Source of the DNA: Rhizobium leguminosarum
GTDB taxonomy: Bacteria > Pseudomonadota > Alphaproteobacteria > Rhizobiales > Rhizobiaceae
Reading direction: 5' to 3'
DNA: 64,000 nucleotides
Assembly: GCF_017876795.1 (NCBI RefSeq)
Contig: NZ_JAGIOR010000001.1
Location: 1,374,501-1,438,500, forward strand
Under the pieces are notes generated by a model that made no database searches, was not told where the DNA came from, and saw only the letters and a list, made by a program, of their open reading frames with translations. Positions 37,753 to 46,070 of this stretch are shown one piece after another. The translations under genes and the position numbers were made by a program. Every line of letters begins with the position of its first letter. The first letter of the stretch is position 1.

Positions 37753-38931
37753 TCAGCCGCCGCCAAGAATGGACAGCGCCTCATCGGCGATGACCTGCTC
37801 CTCATCGGTGGCGATGACATGGGCGGCGATGCGGCTTTCCCTCGCGCTGATCGTGAACGCGTTGGCGGCATTGGCGTTTTCGTCGATCGCAAGACCGAGC
37901 CAGGAGAGCCGCCTCGCCACGCCGGCGCGGATCTCCGGCTGATGCTCGCCGATGCCGGCGGTGAAGACGACTGCGTCGAGGCCGCCAAGCGTTGCCGCCA
38001 TGCGGCCGATTTCGCCGGCGATGCGCAGCGTGAAGAGGTCGATCGCCTGGCGCGCCTCCAGCCGTGGGTCTTTTAGAAGGTCGCGGGTATCGGCGCTGAT
38101 GCCGGAGACGCCGAGCAGACCGGCGCGGTGATAGAGCAGGTCTTCGATTTCCTCGAAGGATTGGCGCCTTTCCCCTGCCAGATGCAGAATGACGCCGGGA
38201 TCGAGCCAGCCTGGGCGTGTCGCCATCGGAATGCCGTCGAGCGTCGAAAAGCCCATGCTGCAATCGCGGCTGACGCCTTGATCCAGCGCACAGAGGCTGG
38301 CGCCGCTGCCGAGATGAGCAACCACCACCTTTGCCGCGCGTGGCGCCTTGCGGACAAGCTCGCCGGCGACGAATTTATAGGAAAGCCCATGGAAACCGTA
38401 ACGCTTGACGCCCTCCTCATGCAGTGCACGGGGAATGGCGAAGCGGCGAACGAGATCGTCCTGCGTCGCATGGAAGGCGGTGTCGAAGGAGGCCATCTGG
38501 GCGAGATGCGGTTTCAAATGCCGCAGCGCGCGGATGAAACGCAGCGCCTGCGGCTGATGCAGGGGCGCAAGCGGCGTCAGCGCATCGACGGCATGGATTG
38601 CGGCATCGTCGAGGGCGATCGCCCTGGTGAAACGGTCACCGCCATGGACAACACGGTGGCCGGCGGCGCGCGTGGCGGTCATTTCGAAATGATCGGCGAG
38701 GAGCTTGAAGGTCTCATCGATGACGTCGTGCAGGTCTTCCGTCACCTCGGCCTTCAACGGCATGTCGAATGTCTGCGACCCCCGGCTCAGGCCGAGCGAG
38801 AGCGGTTCGGCGCGGAAATCGATCACACCCTTGCCGAGGCGCCGTGCTTTGGCGCCATCCATGGCAAAGATACCGATCTTGACGGTCGAGGAGCCGGCGT
38901 TGAAGGTCAGGAGCAGGTCGGTCGATGACAT
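37753..38931 (-). CDS. ackA: Acetate kinase
   Basis: Interconverts acetyl phosphate and acetate with ADP/ATP, 392 aa. Motifs: [17 protein letters not shown] at the N-terminus, [43 protein letters not shown] and [13 protein letters not shown]. The gene looks intact. Its usual partner supplying acetyl phosphate, phosphoketolase, survives only as the stump directly downstream, and no pta is in the window. The 288-bp gap to the divergent PiT gene shows no clear regulatory motif. Confidence 0.95.
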   Translation of the reverse strand: MSSTDLLLTFNAGSSTVKIGIFAMDGAKARRLGKGVIDFRAEPLSLGLSRGSQTFDMPLKAEVTEDLHDVIDETFKLLADHFEMTATRAAGHRVVHGGDRFTRAIALDDAAIHAVDALTPLAPLHQPQALRFIRALRHLKPHLAQMASFDTAFHATQDDLVRRFAIPRALHEEGVKRYGFHGLSYKFVAGELVRKAPRAAKVVVAHLGSGASLCALDQGVSRDCSMGFSTLDGIPMATRPGWLDPGVILHLAGERRQSFEEIEDLLYHRAGLLGVSGISADTRDLLKDPRLEARQAIDLFTLRIAGEIGRMAATLGGLDAVVFTAGIGEHQPEIRAGVARRLSWLGLAIDENANAANAFTISARESRIAAHVIATDEEQVIADEALSILGGG

Positions 38932-39219
38932 GATCTTCGGAAGACTCCGCGCGGACGTGAGATTGCCGAACTTAGTGTCGGGAGCCGCGGACGGAAAGGC
39001 ATCCGTTCGCCCCGTTGCGCCTTTTTGTCTCCGCGCATCCTATCACCTTGTTCGGCGGGGATTGTGACGCCGCATGTTCATGGATGCGCCGGCCGGGCGT
39101 CGGTGACGGTCTATCGTCCGATGTCAGCGGCTCTCGGGCCAGACAAGCGTCATGAGACCTTCACGCGGCGGAATTATTAACAAAAGGCAAATTTGCAAAA
39201 CGGAATAAGGAACTATGCC

Positions 39220-40821
39220 ATGGCCGATATTGCCCCCAGCCAGGTTCATAGCGACGCCTCCCACCCGCTCCACAGTTCGAATTCGGCCGGCAAATGGTTC
39301 TTGCCGGTGTTCGGGCTGGTTCTGGTCTGCGGCCTTGGATACGTCGCCTATGCACTCGCCCGCGATCTGACAACCGCAGCTGCGGTTCCCTGGATTCTCT
39401 TGGGCCTTGCGCTGCTGATCGCGCTCGGTTTCGAATTCGTCAACGGTTTCCACGATACGGCCAATGCCGTCGCCACCGTCATCTACACGCGTTCCATGCC
39501 AGCGGAATTCGCCGTCATCTGGTCCGGCTTCTTCAACTTCCTCGGCGTACTGACCTCGAGCGGCGCCGTCGCCTTCGGAATTCTGGCGCTGCTGCCGGTG
39601 GAACTGATCCTGCAGGTCGGGTCCGGCTCCGGCCTTGCCATGGTGTTTGCGTTGCTGATCGGCGCGATCGTCTGGAATCTCGGCACCTGGTATCTCGGCC
39701 TGCCGTCGTCGAGTTCGCATACGCTTGTGGGATCGATCATCGGTGTCGGCCTTGCCAATCAGTTCCTGGCGCCGGCAGGCACCGCGACGAGCGGTGTCGA
39801 CTGGTCGCAGGCGACCAATATCGGCCTGTCGCTGCTGATCTCGCCGCTGATCGGCTTCGGTCTTTCCGCGGTGCTTCTGCTGGTCATGAAACTTCTGGTG
39901 CGCAACAAGGAGCTCTATGCCGAACCGAGGGGCAACCAGCCGCCGCCGCTCTGGATCCGCGCGATCCTGATCTTCACCTGCACCGGCGTCAGCTTCGCCC
40001 ATGGCTCCAACGACGGCCAGAAGGGCATGGGCCTCATCATGCTCATCCTGATCGGCCTCGTGCCGACAGCCTTCGCACTGAACCGCACGCCCGATGTCAA
40101 CTATCTCGAAGCCTACAAATCGGCATCGATCCAGGTGGAAACCGCGCTCGGCAAATATGTGAAGCTTGGTGTGACCATCACTGACTACAAGGCAGAGGTC
40201 AGCAACGCCGTCAAAAACAAGACCTGGACGGATGCGACGACGCCGGCTCTGCAGCAATATATTCATCAGACGAGCGCCGAAGTCGCTGGTTTCCCGACGC
40301 TCGAAGCAGTGCCGACCAATCTCGTCGGCAACGTCCGCAACGACATCTACCTGATCGGCGAGGCGCTGAAGCTGATCGACAAGCAGAAGCTGCTGCCGAT
40401 GGATGCCGGTGACCTCAGCGCAGTGACGAACTATCACAAGGCGGTCGACAACGCGACGAAGTTCATCCCGCTCTGGGTGAAGGTGGCGGTCGCGATCGCG
40501 CTTGGCCTCGGCACGATGGTGGGCTGGAAGCGCATCGTCGTCACAGTCGGTGAAAAGATCGGCAAGACGCATCTGACTTACGGCCAGGGCGCCGCAGCCG
40601 AGGTCGTCGCGATGATCACCATCGCCTCGGCCGACCATCTCGGCCTGCCGGTCTCGACCACGCATGTGCTGTCGTCAGGCGTCGCCGGCACCATGGCGGC
40701 GAACGGTTCCGGCCTGCAATGGTCGACCGTGCGCAATATGCTGATGGCCTGGGTGCTGACGCTGCCGGCCTCGATTGCAATCGCCTTCGTGCTTTTCGTG
40801 ATCCTGCGCCAGGTGTTTTAG
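39220..40821 (+). CDS. PiT-family inorganic phosphate transporter
   Basis: Low-affinity, proton-driven phosphate transporter, 533 aa, with about ten or more membrane segments. The two inverted PiT signatures are visible: GFEFVNGFHDTANAVATVIYTR near residue 70 and FAHGSNDGQKGMGLIMLILI near residue 260. Between the halves is a soluble insert of about 130 residues (after NRTPDVNYLEAYKSA), typical of the longer proteobacterial PitA form. I chose ATG 39220 (MADIAPSQV), with AAGGAAC upstream. The PhoU-like regulator often preceding rhizobial pit is absent. Confidence 0.93.
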   Translation: MADIAPSQVHSDASHPLHSSNSAGKWFLPVFGLVLVCGLGYVAYALARDLTTAAAVPWILLGLALLIALGFEFVNGFHDTANAVATVIYTRSMPAEFAVIWSGFFNFLGVLTSSGAVAFGILALLPVELILQVGSGSGLAMVFALLIGAIVWNLGTWYLGLPSSSSHTLVGSIIGVGLANQFLAPAGTATSGVDWSQATNIGLSLLISPLIGFGLSAVLLLVMKLLVRNKELYAEPRGNQPPPLWIRAILIFTCTGVSFAHGSNDGQKGMGLIMLILIGLVPTAFALNRTPDVNYLEAYKSASIQVETALGKYVKLGVTITDYKAEVSNAVKNKTWTDATTPALQQYIHQTSAEVAGFPTLEAVPTNLVGNVRNDIYLIGEALKLIDKQKLLPMDAGDLSAVTNYHKAVDNATKFIPLWVKVAVAIALGLGTMVGWKRIVVTVGEKIGKTHLTYGQGAAAEVVAMITIASADHLGLPVSTTHVLSSGVAGTMAANGSGLQWSTVRNMLMAWVLTLPASIAIAFVLFVILRQVF

Positions 40822-40832
40822 AGCAAATTCCA

Positions 40833-40882
40833 GGAAAAGTGCGAAGCGGTTTTCCCAGGCAAAGCGCGAAGCGGTTTTGCCG
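40833..40882. repeat. Tandem pair of rhizobial hairpin repeats
   Basis: Two related units, GGAAAAGTGCGAAGCGGTTT at 40833 and GGCAAAGCGCGAAGCGGTTT at 40858, are offset by 25 bp. Each folds around a GAA loop; the A-to-C change in one arm is matched by T-to-G in the other (GGA/TCC against GGC/GCC). They lie between the convergent PiT and GGDEF/EAL genes. Similar sequences are common in rhizobial intergenic DNA. Confidence 0.6.
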
Positions 40883-40912
40883 GGAATTGCGTCAAAAAGG
40901 TAGGGCATTGCG

Positions 40913-42484
40913 TCAGGCGGTTGAGGCCAGACTGGTATTGCGATCACTGATGAAGTTGCCCGTCTCGGCGGCGGGCATCGCCTTGCCGAAAAGATAGCCC
41001 TGGCCGATGTCGCAGCCGAGTTGCAGCAGGAAGGCGAACTGGCCGTGCTCCTCTACGCCTTCCGCGGTCGTCTTGATGTTGAGGCTCCTGCCGAGTCCGA
41101 GCATGGCGCGGACGATTTTTTCCTGACGTTCGTCGTCGCGATAGGTAGCGATGAAGCTTTTGTCGATCTTGATCTTGTCGAAACGATAGCGGGCGAGCTG
41201 GGCGAGGCTCGAATAGCCCGTGCCGAAATCGTCGAGTGCGATCTGGATACCGGCCGCGTGCAGTTCGTCGAGGATGACGGCGGCGATGGCGGGATCCTGG
41301 ATCAGCGCGTTCTCGGTGATCTCCACTTCCAGGCGCTGCGGCGGCAGCCGGCTTGCCGAAAGGACCTTGAGAATGCGCGACGTCAGCAACCTGTCTTCCA
41401 TCTGTACCGGCGAGACGTTGAAGGACAACATCATATGGTCCGGCCAGGTGAGTGCGTCGCTGCAGGCCTGGGCGAGAAGATCCTCGAACAATGCGGTGAT
41501 CATCCCGTTTTCCTCGGCGATATCGATGAAGACCGGCGGCGGAATGTTGACGCCATCCTCACCGATCCAGCGCGCCAGCGCCTCGAAGCCGCAGAGCTGA
41601 CCGGTCTTCAGGTTGATCAGCGGCTGATAGAAGGGTTTGATCGCCTTATTTGCGATTGCAGCGCGCAGCCTAGTTTCCAGCGCAGCGCGTTCCGTTACCT
41701 TGTCCCGCATGGCCGGTTCGAAAACGAAATAATGGTTCGGGCCGCGTGATTTCGCCTCGTACATGGCGAGGTCGGCACGATGTGCGGCATCTTCCAGCGG
41801 TTCGGCTCCCTCGGCCCAACGGTCATAGCCGACGCTGGCGCCGACTTCGACGGCAAAGCCGTCGATATGGATCGGCCGGGTGACGGCCTGGATCAGCAGT
41901 CTGGCAAAACGCTCCTCGCGCTGCGTAGTCAGGGCAAAGGCCACAATGATGAATTCGTCGCCGCCGAAGCGATAGACGCAATCGGCATTGCCGAGCGTGC
42001 AGATCCGTCTGGCAACCTCGATCAGCAGGATATCGCCGCCCTTGTGGCCGACAAGATCGTTGACTTTCTTGAAGCCGTCGAGGTCGACGGAGAAGAGCGT
42101 GACGTTGCGGTCCCATTCCTCGATCTGGTCCTCATCGTCCTTGATTGGCCGTGAGAGGATCTTGCGTTCGAAGGCGTAGCGGTTCGGCAGCTTGGTCAGG
42201 TGGTCGTGGGTGGCGGTCCAATCGGCCTTCGCCTGGGCGACGGCGCGCAGTTCCGTTTCCTTGCGCAGGTCGGCGATGCGCAGCACCGAATAGATGAAGC
42301 TCATTGCGCCGGCGATGCCGAGCGCCAGAACGAGTTTGTCGGCGCCATATTCGCCGAAACCGGTCATGAAGAAGACAAGGCTGTCGTCGAGCTGCAAGAG
42401 CGCGCCGAGGAGCCAGAGAGTTATCCCAAGCCCGACGATCGACACGCATTGCCTTCCGGCCCTGCTCTGGAAAAACACCGGCAT
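40913..42484 (-). CDS. Membrane-bound GGDEF-EAL protein
   Basis: 523-aa cyclic-di-GMP protein. Two hydrophobic segments near the N-terminus (SIVGLGITLWLLGALLQL, VLALGIAGAMSFIYSVLRI) anchor it. GGDEF (VYRFGGDEFIIVAF) and EAL (GFEALARWIG) motifs are intact and ALDDFGTGYSSLAQL is conserved, so both cyclase and phosphodiesterase activities are possible. No PAS or other sensor is present beyond the membrane part. No operon partner. Confidence 0.92.
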   Translation of the reverse strand: MPVFFQSRAGRQCVSIVGLGITLWLLGALLQLDDSLVFFMTGFGEYGADKLVLALGIAGAMSFIYSVLRIADLRKETELRAVAQAKADWTATHDHLTKLPNRYAFERKILSRPIKDDEDQIEEWDRNVTLFSVDLDGFKKVNDLVGHKGGDILLIEVARRICTLGNADCVYRFGGDEFIIVAFALTTQREERFARLLIQAVTRPIHIDGFAVEVGASVGYDRWAEGAEPLEDAAHRADLAMYEAKSRGPNHYFVFEPAMRDKVTERAALETRLRAAIANKAIKPFYQPLINLKTGQLCGFEALARWIGEDGVNIPPPVFIDIAEENGMITALFEDLLAQACSDALTWPDHMMLSFNVSPVQMEDRLLTSRILKVLSASRLPPQRLEVEITENALIQDPAIAAVILDELHAAGIQIALDDFGTGYSSLAQLARYRFDKIKIDKSFIATYRDDERQEKIVRAMLGLGRSLNIKTTAEGVEEHGQFAFLLQLGCDIGQGYLFGKAMPAAETGNFISDRNTSLASTA

Positions 42485-42681
42485 ATGGTCTTCTCCGACT
42501 CCACCCGCGCCGAAGTAATCACGAAAGTCTGAAATGTTCGTTGAAACCAGAAGGCGAATTATCAGAGCGGCAGCCTATGGCTGTGCCGTGGAGGGACTGA
42601 GGGCGCTTTCGCGGAACCGGGTAAAACGCTGAGCGCGATCCTCGTCGTGATTGCAGACCGGCAGGCGCGGGAAAGAACGAA

Positions 42682-42710
42682 GGCGAGCGTGCCGTGGCAC
42701 CGCTCGCCCT
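42682..42710 (-). terminator. Terminator-like hairpin after the 38-aa gene
   Basis: GGCGAGC-GTGCC and GGCACC-GCTCGCC form a 12-bp stem with one bulge, beginning 10 bases after the stop of the small minus-strand gene. T-richness on that side is modest (CTTCGTTCTTTCC). Confidence 0.5.
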
Positions 42711-42719
42711 TTTCGTGCT

Positions 42720-42836
42720 TCAGGCGGTAACGATCAGCAGCGGTACGCTGACGATGAGACCGACCAGAACCGCAATTGTGGCGACACGCACCAAACGCAG
42801 GCGCCGCGTGCGCTCCCCACTCCAGTCATATGTCAT
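42720..42836 (-). CDS. Small single-pass membrane protein
   Basis: 38-aa ORF below track size. The N-terminus MTYDWSGERTRRLRLVRVAT is basic and is followed by one 17-residue hydrophobic helix (IAVLVGLIVSVPLLIVT) running to the C-terminus, so it is a tail-anchored or inserted mini-protein. AAGGAG sits nine bases before the ATG at 42836. Another ATG at 42845 touches the ribosome site and is unlikely. Function unknown; small one-helix proteins often regulate larger membrane partners. Confidence 0.6.
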   Translation of the reverse strand: MTYDWSGERTRRLRLVRVATIAVLVGLIVSVPLLIVTA

Positions 42837-42926
42837 TTCTTCCATCTCCTTGGGACAAGGAAGTAGTCCCGGCGAAACCGGGTTCAATAGAGATGACGCG
42901 ATTTGCTTGCGTAAGGCTGGATAAGA

Positions 42927-43490
42927 TCAGAGATCACTAATACTGAAGCGTAGCGACCAGCGCCGCCCATTGCTGGTCATGCGAACGATTGCGAGCGGCT
43001 CGACGTCCATCAGCCAGAAGGAGGAGAGCGGCGTCCGAAGCACATGCGCGACCGCCGCCCGGATAACCGCAGCGTGGCTGACCGCGATCACATGGCCGCC
43101 GAGCAGGGATTGCTCATCCATCCAGCTGGCAACGCGTGTGCGCAGGTCGACAAAGCTCTCGCCGCCGTGCGGTGCGGTTTCTGGATCGCTCATCCAGGCC
43201 ATGAGGCTTTCCGGCTCCTCTGCTTCTATCGCGGCGATCGGCCTGCCGGCCCAGCGACCGTGGTCGCAGTCGCGAAGCGCCGGGTCAGTCAGGGCATCGA
43301 GACGAAGCGCTAGCGCCGTCTGGCGGGCGCGCAACGCGGGGCTTGCAGCAATGCGGTCGGCGCGGGGTGGCGCAACCATCCCGGCCGCTTCCTCCACCGT
43401 CTTGTCTTCCAGCGGTTCGTCGAGCGGGAACAGGGCTTTGCGGCTCGCCATCGTCGCGCCGTGACAGATCCAGGTGAGGCGTGTGTTCAT
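42927..43490 (-). CDS. Histidine-phosphatase-like protein with CHG motif
   Basis: 187-aa member of the phosphoglycerate-mutase-like histidine phosphatase fold. The RHG signature reads TWICHGATMASR, so the usual Arg before the catalytic His is Cys. The other features are present: ASPALRARQTALAL, CDHGRWAGRPIAAIEAEEPE, and the second His in VIAVSHAAVIRAAVAH. It starts divergently from the cobalamin riboswitch and cbtBA, so a role in B12 metabolism (CobC-like) is plausible but unproven. ATG 43490 chosen; the longer frame crosses the riboswitch. Confidence 0.8.
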   Translation of the reverse strand: MNTRLTWICHGATMASRKALFPLDEPLEDKTVEEAAGMVAPPRADRIAASPALRARQTALALRLDALTDPALRDCDHGRWAGRPIAAIEAEEPESLMAWMSDPETAPHGGESFVDLRTRVASWMDEQSLLGGHVIAVSHAAVIRAAVAHVLRTPLSSFWLMDVEPLAIVRMTSNGRRWSLRFSISDL

Positions 43491-43561
43491 GGTCGTTCTG
43501 ATCTCCGAGGAGGGAGTGGGAGGCGGCCCTTTGCCGGCTTGTGAAGTTTCGTTGACAGTCT

Positions 43562-43684
43562 CTTCGGCGTGCAGATATAACCGTGCTGTTGCGGGTTTGG
43601 AAGCCGGTGTAAATCCGGCACGGTCGCGCCGCTGTGACCAGCGTGTCGAAGGTTCTTCGCGCTGGAAGTCAGACCCTGCCGCAC
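43562..43684 (+). promoter_or_regulatory. Cobalamin riboswitch
   Basis: Conserved adenosylcobalamin-riboswitch elements appear in order: GTGCTGTTGCGGGTTTGGAA, then AGCCGGTGTAAATCCGGCAC, then GGTCGCGCCGCTGTGACC, and finally the B12 box GAAGTCAGACCCTGCC (43666-43681). cbtB starts about 40 bases later, so cobalamin should turn off cobalt uptake. Confidence 0.93.
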
Positions 43685-43725
43685 AAGCACTCTTTCGACT
43701 GAACGCGTCATTCCCGGAGGAATAC

Positions 43726-43935
43726 ATGTCTGACACCACTTTTGCGCCCGTCGCGGCACCGGCGCCGATCCCTGTAGGAGAGATCCTGCCATGGGCGATC
43801 TTCGGCGGCCTGCTGATGCTCATCGCCATCTATTTCGTCGGCACCGAGGAAGGCGCGATGGCGCTGTTCAACGGCATGTATGTGCACGAATTCGTGCATG
43901 ACGGCCGTCATCTCCTCGGCTTTCCCTGCCACTAA
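43726..43935 (+). CDS. cbtB: Cobalt transporter subunit CbtB
   Basis: 69-aa membrane protein with one helix (ILPWAIFGGLLMLIAIYFVG) and the family's C-terminal metal-binding motif VHEFVHDGRHLLGFPCH, rich in His. CbtB works with CbtA in riboswitch-controlled cobalt uptake for B12. ATG 43726 has CCCGGAGGAA upstream. cbtA follows 13 bases later. Confidence 0.93.
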   Translation: MSDTTFAPVAAPAPIPVGEILPWAIFGGLLMLIAIYFVGTEEGAMALFNGMYVHEFVHDGRHLLGFPCH

Positions 43936-43948
43936 GGGGGATCCTGAC

Positions 43949-44695
43949 ATGGTTGGAAATCTTCTGCTTCGCGGCATGCTCGCGGGGCTGATTGCTGGCA
44001 TTCTGGTTTTCGCTTTCGCTCATATCTTCGGCGAACCGCTGGTCGATGCGGCGATCGCCTTCGAGGAGGCGAGCGCCCAGGCTGCCGGCGAAGCTGCCGA
44101 ACCTGAAATCGTCAGCCGGACCACGCAGGCCGGTCTTGGCCTTTTCACCGGCGTCATGGCCTACAGTATTGCCGTCGGCGGGCTTTTCGCGCTTGCCTTC
44201 GCTTTCGTGCATGGCCGCGTCAGCAGCCTTTCGGCGCGCGGCACCTCGGCGGTCATCGCCATTGCCGCCTTCGTGGCGATCGTGCTTGTTCCCGGCATCA
44301 AGTATCCGGCTAATCCGCCGGCGGTCGGTAATCCTGACACGATCGGCGTCAGGACCGAGCTGTTCTTCCTGATGATCGTCGTCTCGCTCGCTGCCCTGAT
44401 TGCCGCGGTGGCGCTGTCGCGCCGTCTTTCCGAACGTTTCGGTCTCTGGAACGGCGCGATCATCGCCGGCATCGGTTATCTCGTCTTCATCGGCCTGGTG
44501 CTTTATCTGCTGCCGCCGATCAACGAGGTGCCGGAGAACTTCTCGGCGATGGTACTCTGGCGTTTCCGCACGACCTCGCTCGGCATGCATGTGATCCTCT
44601 GGGCAACGCTCGGTCTTGCCTTTGGAGCGCTGGCGGAAAAGCGGGTTGCCGCGAAGGGCGGGCAACGGGGCCGGCCGGCAACGGCCTTTCACTGA
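43949..44695 (+). CDS. cbtA: Cobalt transporter subunit CbtA
   Basis: 248-aa polytopic inner-membrane protein with about five hydrophobic segments (LLLRGMLAGLIAGILVFAFA, GLGLFTGVMAYSIAVGGLFA, SAVIAIAAFVAIVLVPGIKY, LFFLMIVVSLAALIAAVAL, AIIAGIGYLVFIGLVLYLLP). The conserved HIFGEPLVDAAIAFEE and PGIKYPANPPAVG motifs identify CbtA. The start at 43949 follows AAGGGGG; the ORF extends upstream into cbtB in another frame. Confidence 0.93.
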   Translation: MVGNLLLRGMLAGLIAGILVFAFAHIFGEPLVDAAIAFEEASAQAAGEAAEPEIVSRTTQAGLGLFTGVMAYSIAVGGLFALAFAFVHGRVSSLSARGTSAVIAIAAFVAIVLVPGIKYPANPPAVGNPDTIGVRTELFFLMIVVSLAALIAAVALSRRLSERFGLWNGAIIAGIGYLVFIGLVLYLLPPINEVPENFSAMVLWRFRTTSLGMHVILWATLGLAFGALAEKRVAAKGGQRGRPATAFH

Positions 44696-44702
44696 ACACA
44701 TC

Positions 44703-44732
44703 AAGGGCGCCGTTTTGCCGGCGCCCTTAGGT
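44703..44732 (+). terminator. Hairpin terminator after cbtA
   Basis: AAGGGCGCCG and CGGCGCCCTT form a 10-bp perfect stem with a 6-base loop, followed by AGGTTTTC, directly after the cbtA stop. It may reduce rather than stop reading into the next gene. Confidence 0.7.
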
Positions 44733-44744
44733 TTTCGGGCGACT

Positions 44745-45377
44745 ATGAAAAGCAGCAGAGCCATATCACTCCTGTCGACGGCCTTTGCCGCCGCGGCTTT
44801 CTTTTACGTGCCTGCTGAAAACGCTCTTGCTCATAGCCGCAGCGCCAGCGGCAGCCATGCCGGCCTCGATATCCCTGAAATCGCGCATGGCGAGATGGCG
44901 GTGATTTCGGACTATCGCGGCCGAATTATCGGCCTGGCGTCCCGCGCAGTCGACACGAACGAGCCATTCCGGCGCGTTCTGAACTATGCCGAAATCCAGT
45001 ATTCCTATTGTCTCTGGGGGCGGATGCCGGGCACCGTGAGCGACGAGCAGAGCCCGTTCAATGAATGCGCTCATGCCTATCTGGCGGCGACCAAGGCGGT
45101 ATTGCTTTCGATGCGCGAGATGCCGCGGGAGGCCGTTGCGGCTGGTGAAATCATTTCAGCTGTCGATGCCGACATGGTGCGGCGTAGCCTGGCGCTCATC
45201 ACCTGCCGGTTCAGCGGCGAGGCCTTCAACACCGCCGATGTCGTCAAGCCACGCTGGAGCAAAGTGCCATTTCATGCCGCCAGCATGGCGTCGCTGACGG
45301 GACTCGCCGCTCTGTTCGCCCTTCTGGTGTTTGCGCTTGGCCGCTTTCTGCGACCGAAGGCTCAATCGTCGGAATAG
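44745..45377 (+). CDS. Unknown exported protein behind cbtA
   Basis: 210-aa protein I do not recognise. An N-terminal signal (AISLLSTAFAAAAFFYVPAE) is followed by a His-containing stretch (ALAHSRSASGSHAGLDIPEIAH), a helical periplasmic domain with three cysteines (YSYCLWGRMP, FNECAHAYLA, LITCRFSGEA), and a C-terminal membrane helix (MASLTGLAALFALLVFALGRFL). This would leave most of it in the periplasm. The position after cbtBA and the His/Cys content allow a role in metal handling, which is inference. ATG 44745 chosen; the hairpin upstream marks the gene start. Its end overlaps the convergent gene by 16 bases. Confidence 0.75.
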   Translation: MKSSRAISLLSTAFAAAAFFYVPAENALAHSRSASGSHAGLDIPEIAHGEMAVISDYRGRIIGLASRAVDTNEPFRRVLNYAEIQYSYCLWGRMPGTVSDEQSPFNECAHAYLAATKAVLLSMREMPREAVAAGEIISAVDADMVRRSLALITCRFSGEAFNTADVVKPRWSKVPFHAASMASLTGLAALFALLVFALGRFLRPKAQSSE

Positions 45378-46027
45378 CGCTGCTCGCGCCACGGATCGCC
45401 ATACATATGGTAGCCGTTCTTTTCCCAGAAGCCGGCCTCGTCACCCGGCATCAGTTCGATTCGGCGCAGCCATTTGGCGCTTTTCCAGAAATAAAGATGC
45501 GGCACGACGAGGCGCATCGGGCCGCCGTGGTCCGGCGTCAGCGGCAGGCCTTCCCATGATGTCACAAGGATCGCGTCCTCGGCGGCGAAATCGGTAAGCG
45601 GCAGGTTGGTGGTATAGCCGTCATAACTCGTCAGCATGACGTAACCGGCTTCTGGCTTCGGCATGGCGAGATCGAGCAGATCGCGCGTGGAAACACCCTG
45701 CCATTTGTTATCGTAGCGCGACCAGGTGGTCACGCAGTGGATATCGCTGACCTTGGTGCTCTGCTCAATCGCCTGGAAGTCGGCCCAGGTGAGTGTGAGC
45801 GTCGTTTCGACGAGGCCGCGCACTTGGAGACGCCAGGTATCGGTGGAGATGACGGGCTGCTGGCCGAGATCGAGCACCGGCCAGTTTTTGACGAGATGCT
45901 GGCCGGGTGGCAGGCGCTCGGCTTCAGGGCGGCTGATGCGGCCCGTCAGGAACTTGCCCTCTGCCGCCCAGCGACGCTTGGAGCTGGTGAGCTTGCTGTC
46001 TGCGGGCGTCTTGTCGTCGCTCGTGAT
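45362..46027 (-). CDS. Sulfite-oxidase-like molybdopterin oxidoreductase
   Basis: Predicted molybdenum-cofactor protein of the sulfite oxidase/MsrP fold, about 221 aa, without signal peptide. Motifs: LPPGQHLVKNWPVLDLG, LTWADFQAIEQSTKVSDIHC (the Cys that binds Mo), VTTWSRYDNKWQGV and HGGPMRLVVPHLYFWKSAKW. The family N-terminus (TSDDKTPADSK) begins at codon ATC 46027, with AAGGA just upstream; no ATG, GTG or TTG is near in frame. The next ATG is far upstream (46243), inside the divergent kinase gene. So either ATC is used or the start was mutated. Confidence 0.8.
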   Translation of the reverse strand: MTSDDKTPADSKLTSSKRRWAAEGKFLTGRISRPEAERLPPGQHLVKNWPVLDLGQQPVISTDTWRLQVRGLVETTLTLTWADFQAIEQSTKVSDIHCVTTWSRYDNKWQGVSTRDLLDLAMPKPEAGYVMLTSYDGYTTNLPLTDFAAEDAILVTSWEGLPLTPDHGGPMRLVVPHLYFWKSAKWLRRIELMPGDEAGFWEKNGYHMYGDPWREQRYSDD

Positions 46028-46070
46028 GGGGTTCCTTGCGATGCGGCAATAGGATATCGGCCCTTGCCGG

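Noticed and set aside
38932..39219. Pho box before the PiT gene
   Set aside because: No paired CTGTCAT-like half-sites at the right spacing were found.
39124..40665. 513-codon minus-strand ORF over the PiT gene
   Set aside because: Antisense of a membrane-protein gene, giving a very hydrophilic Arg/Asp/Gln-rich product.
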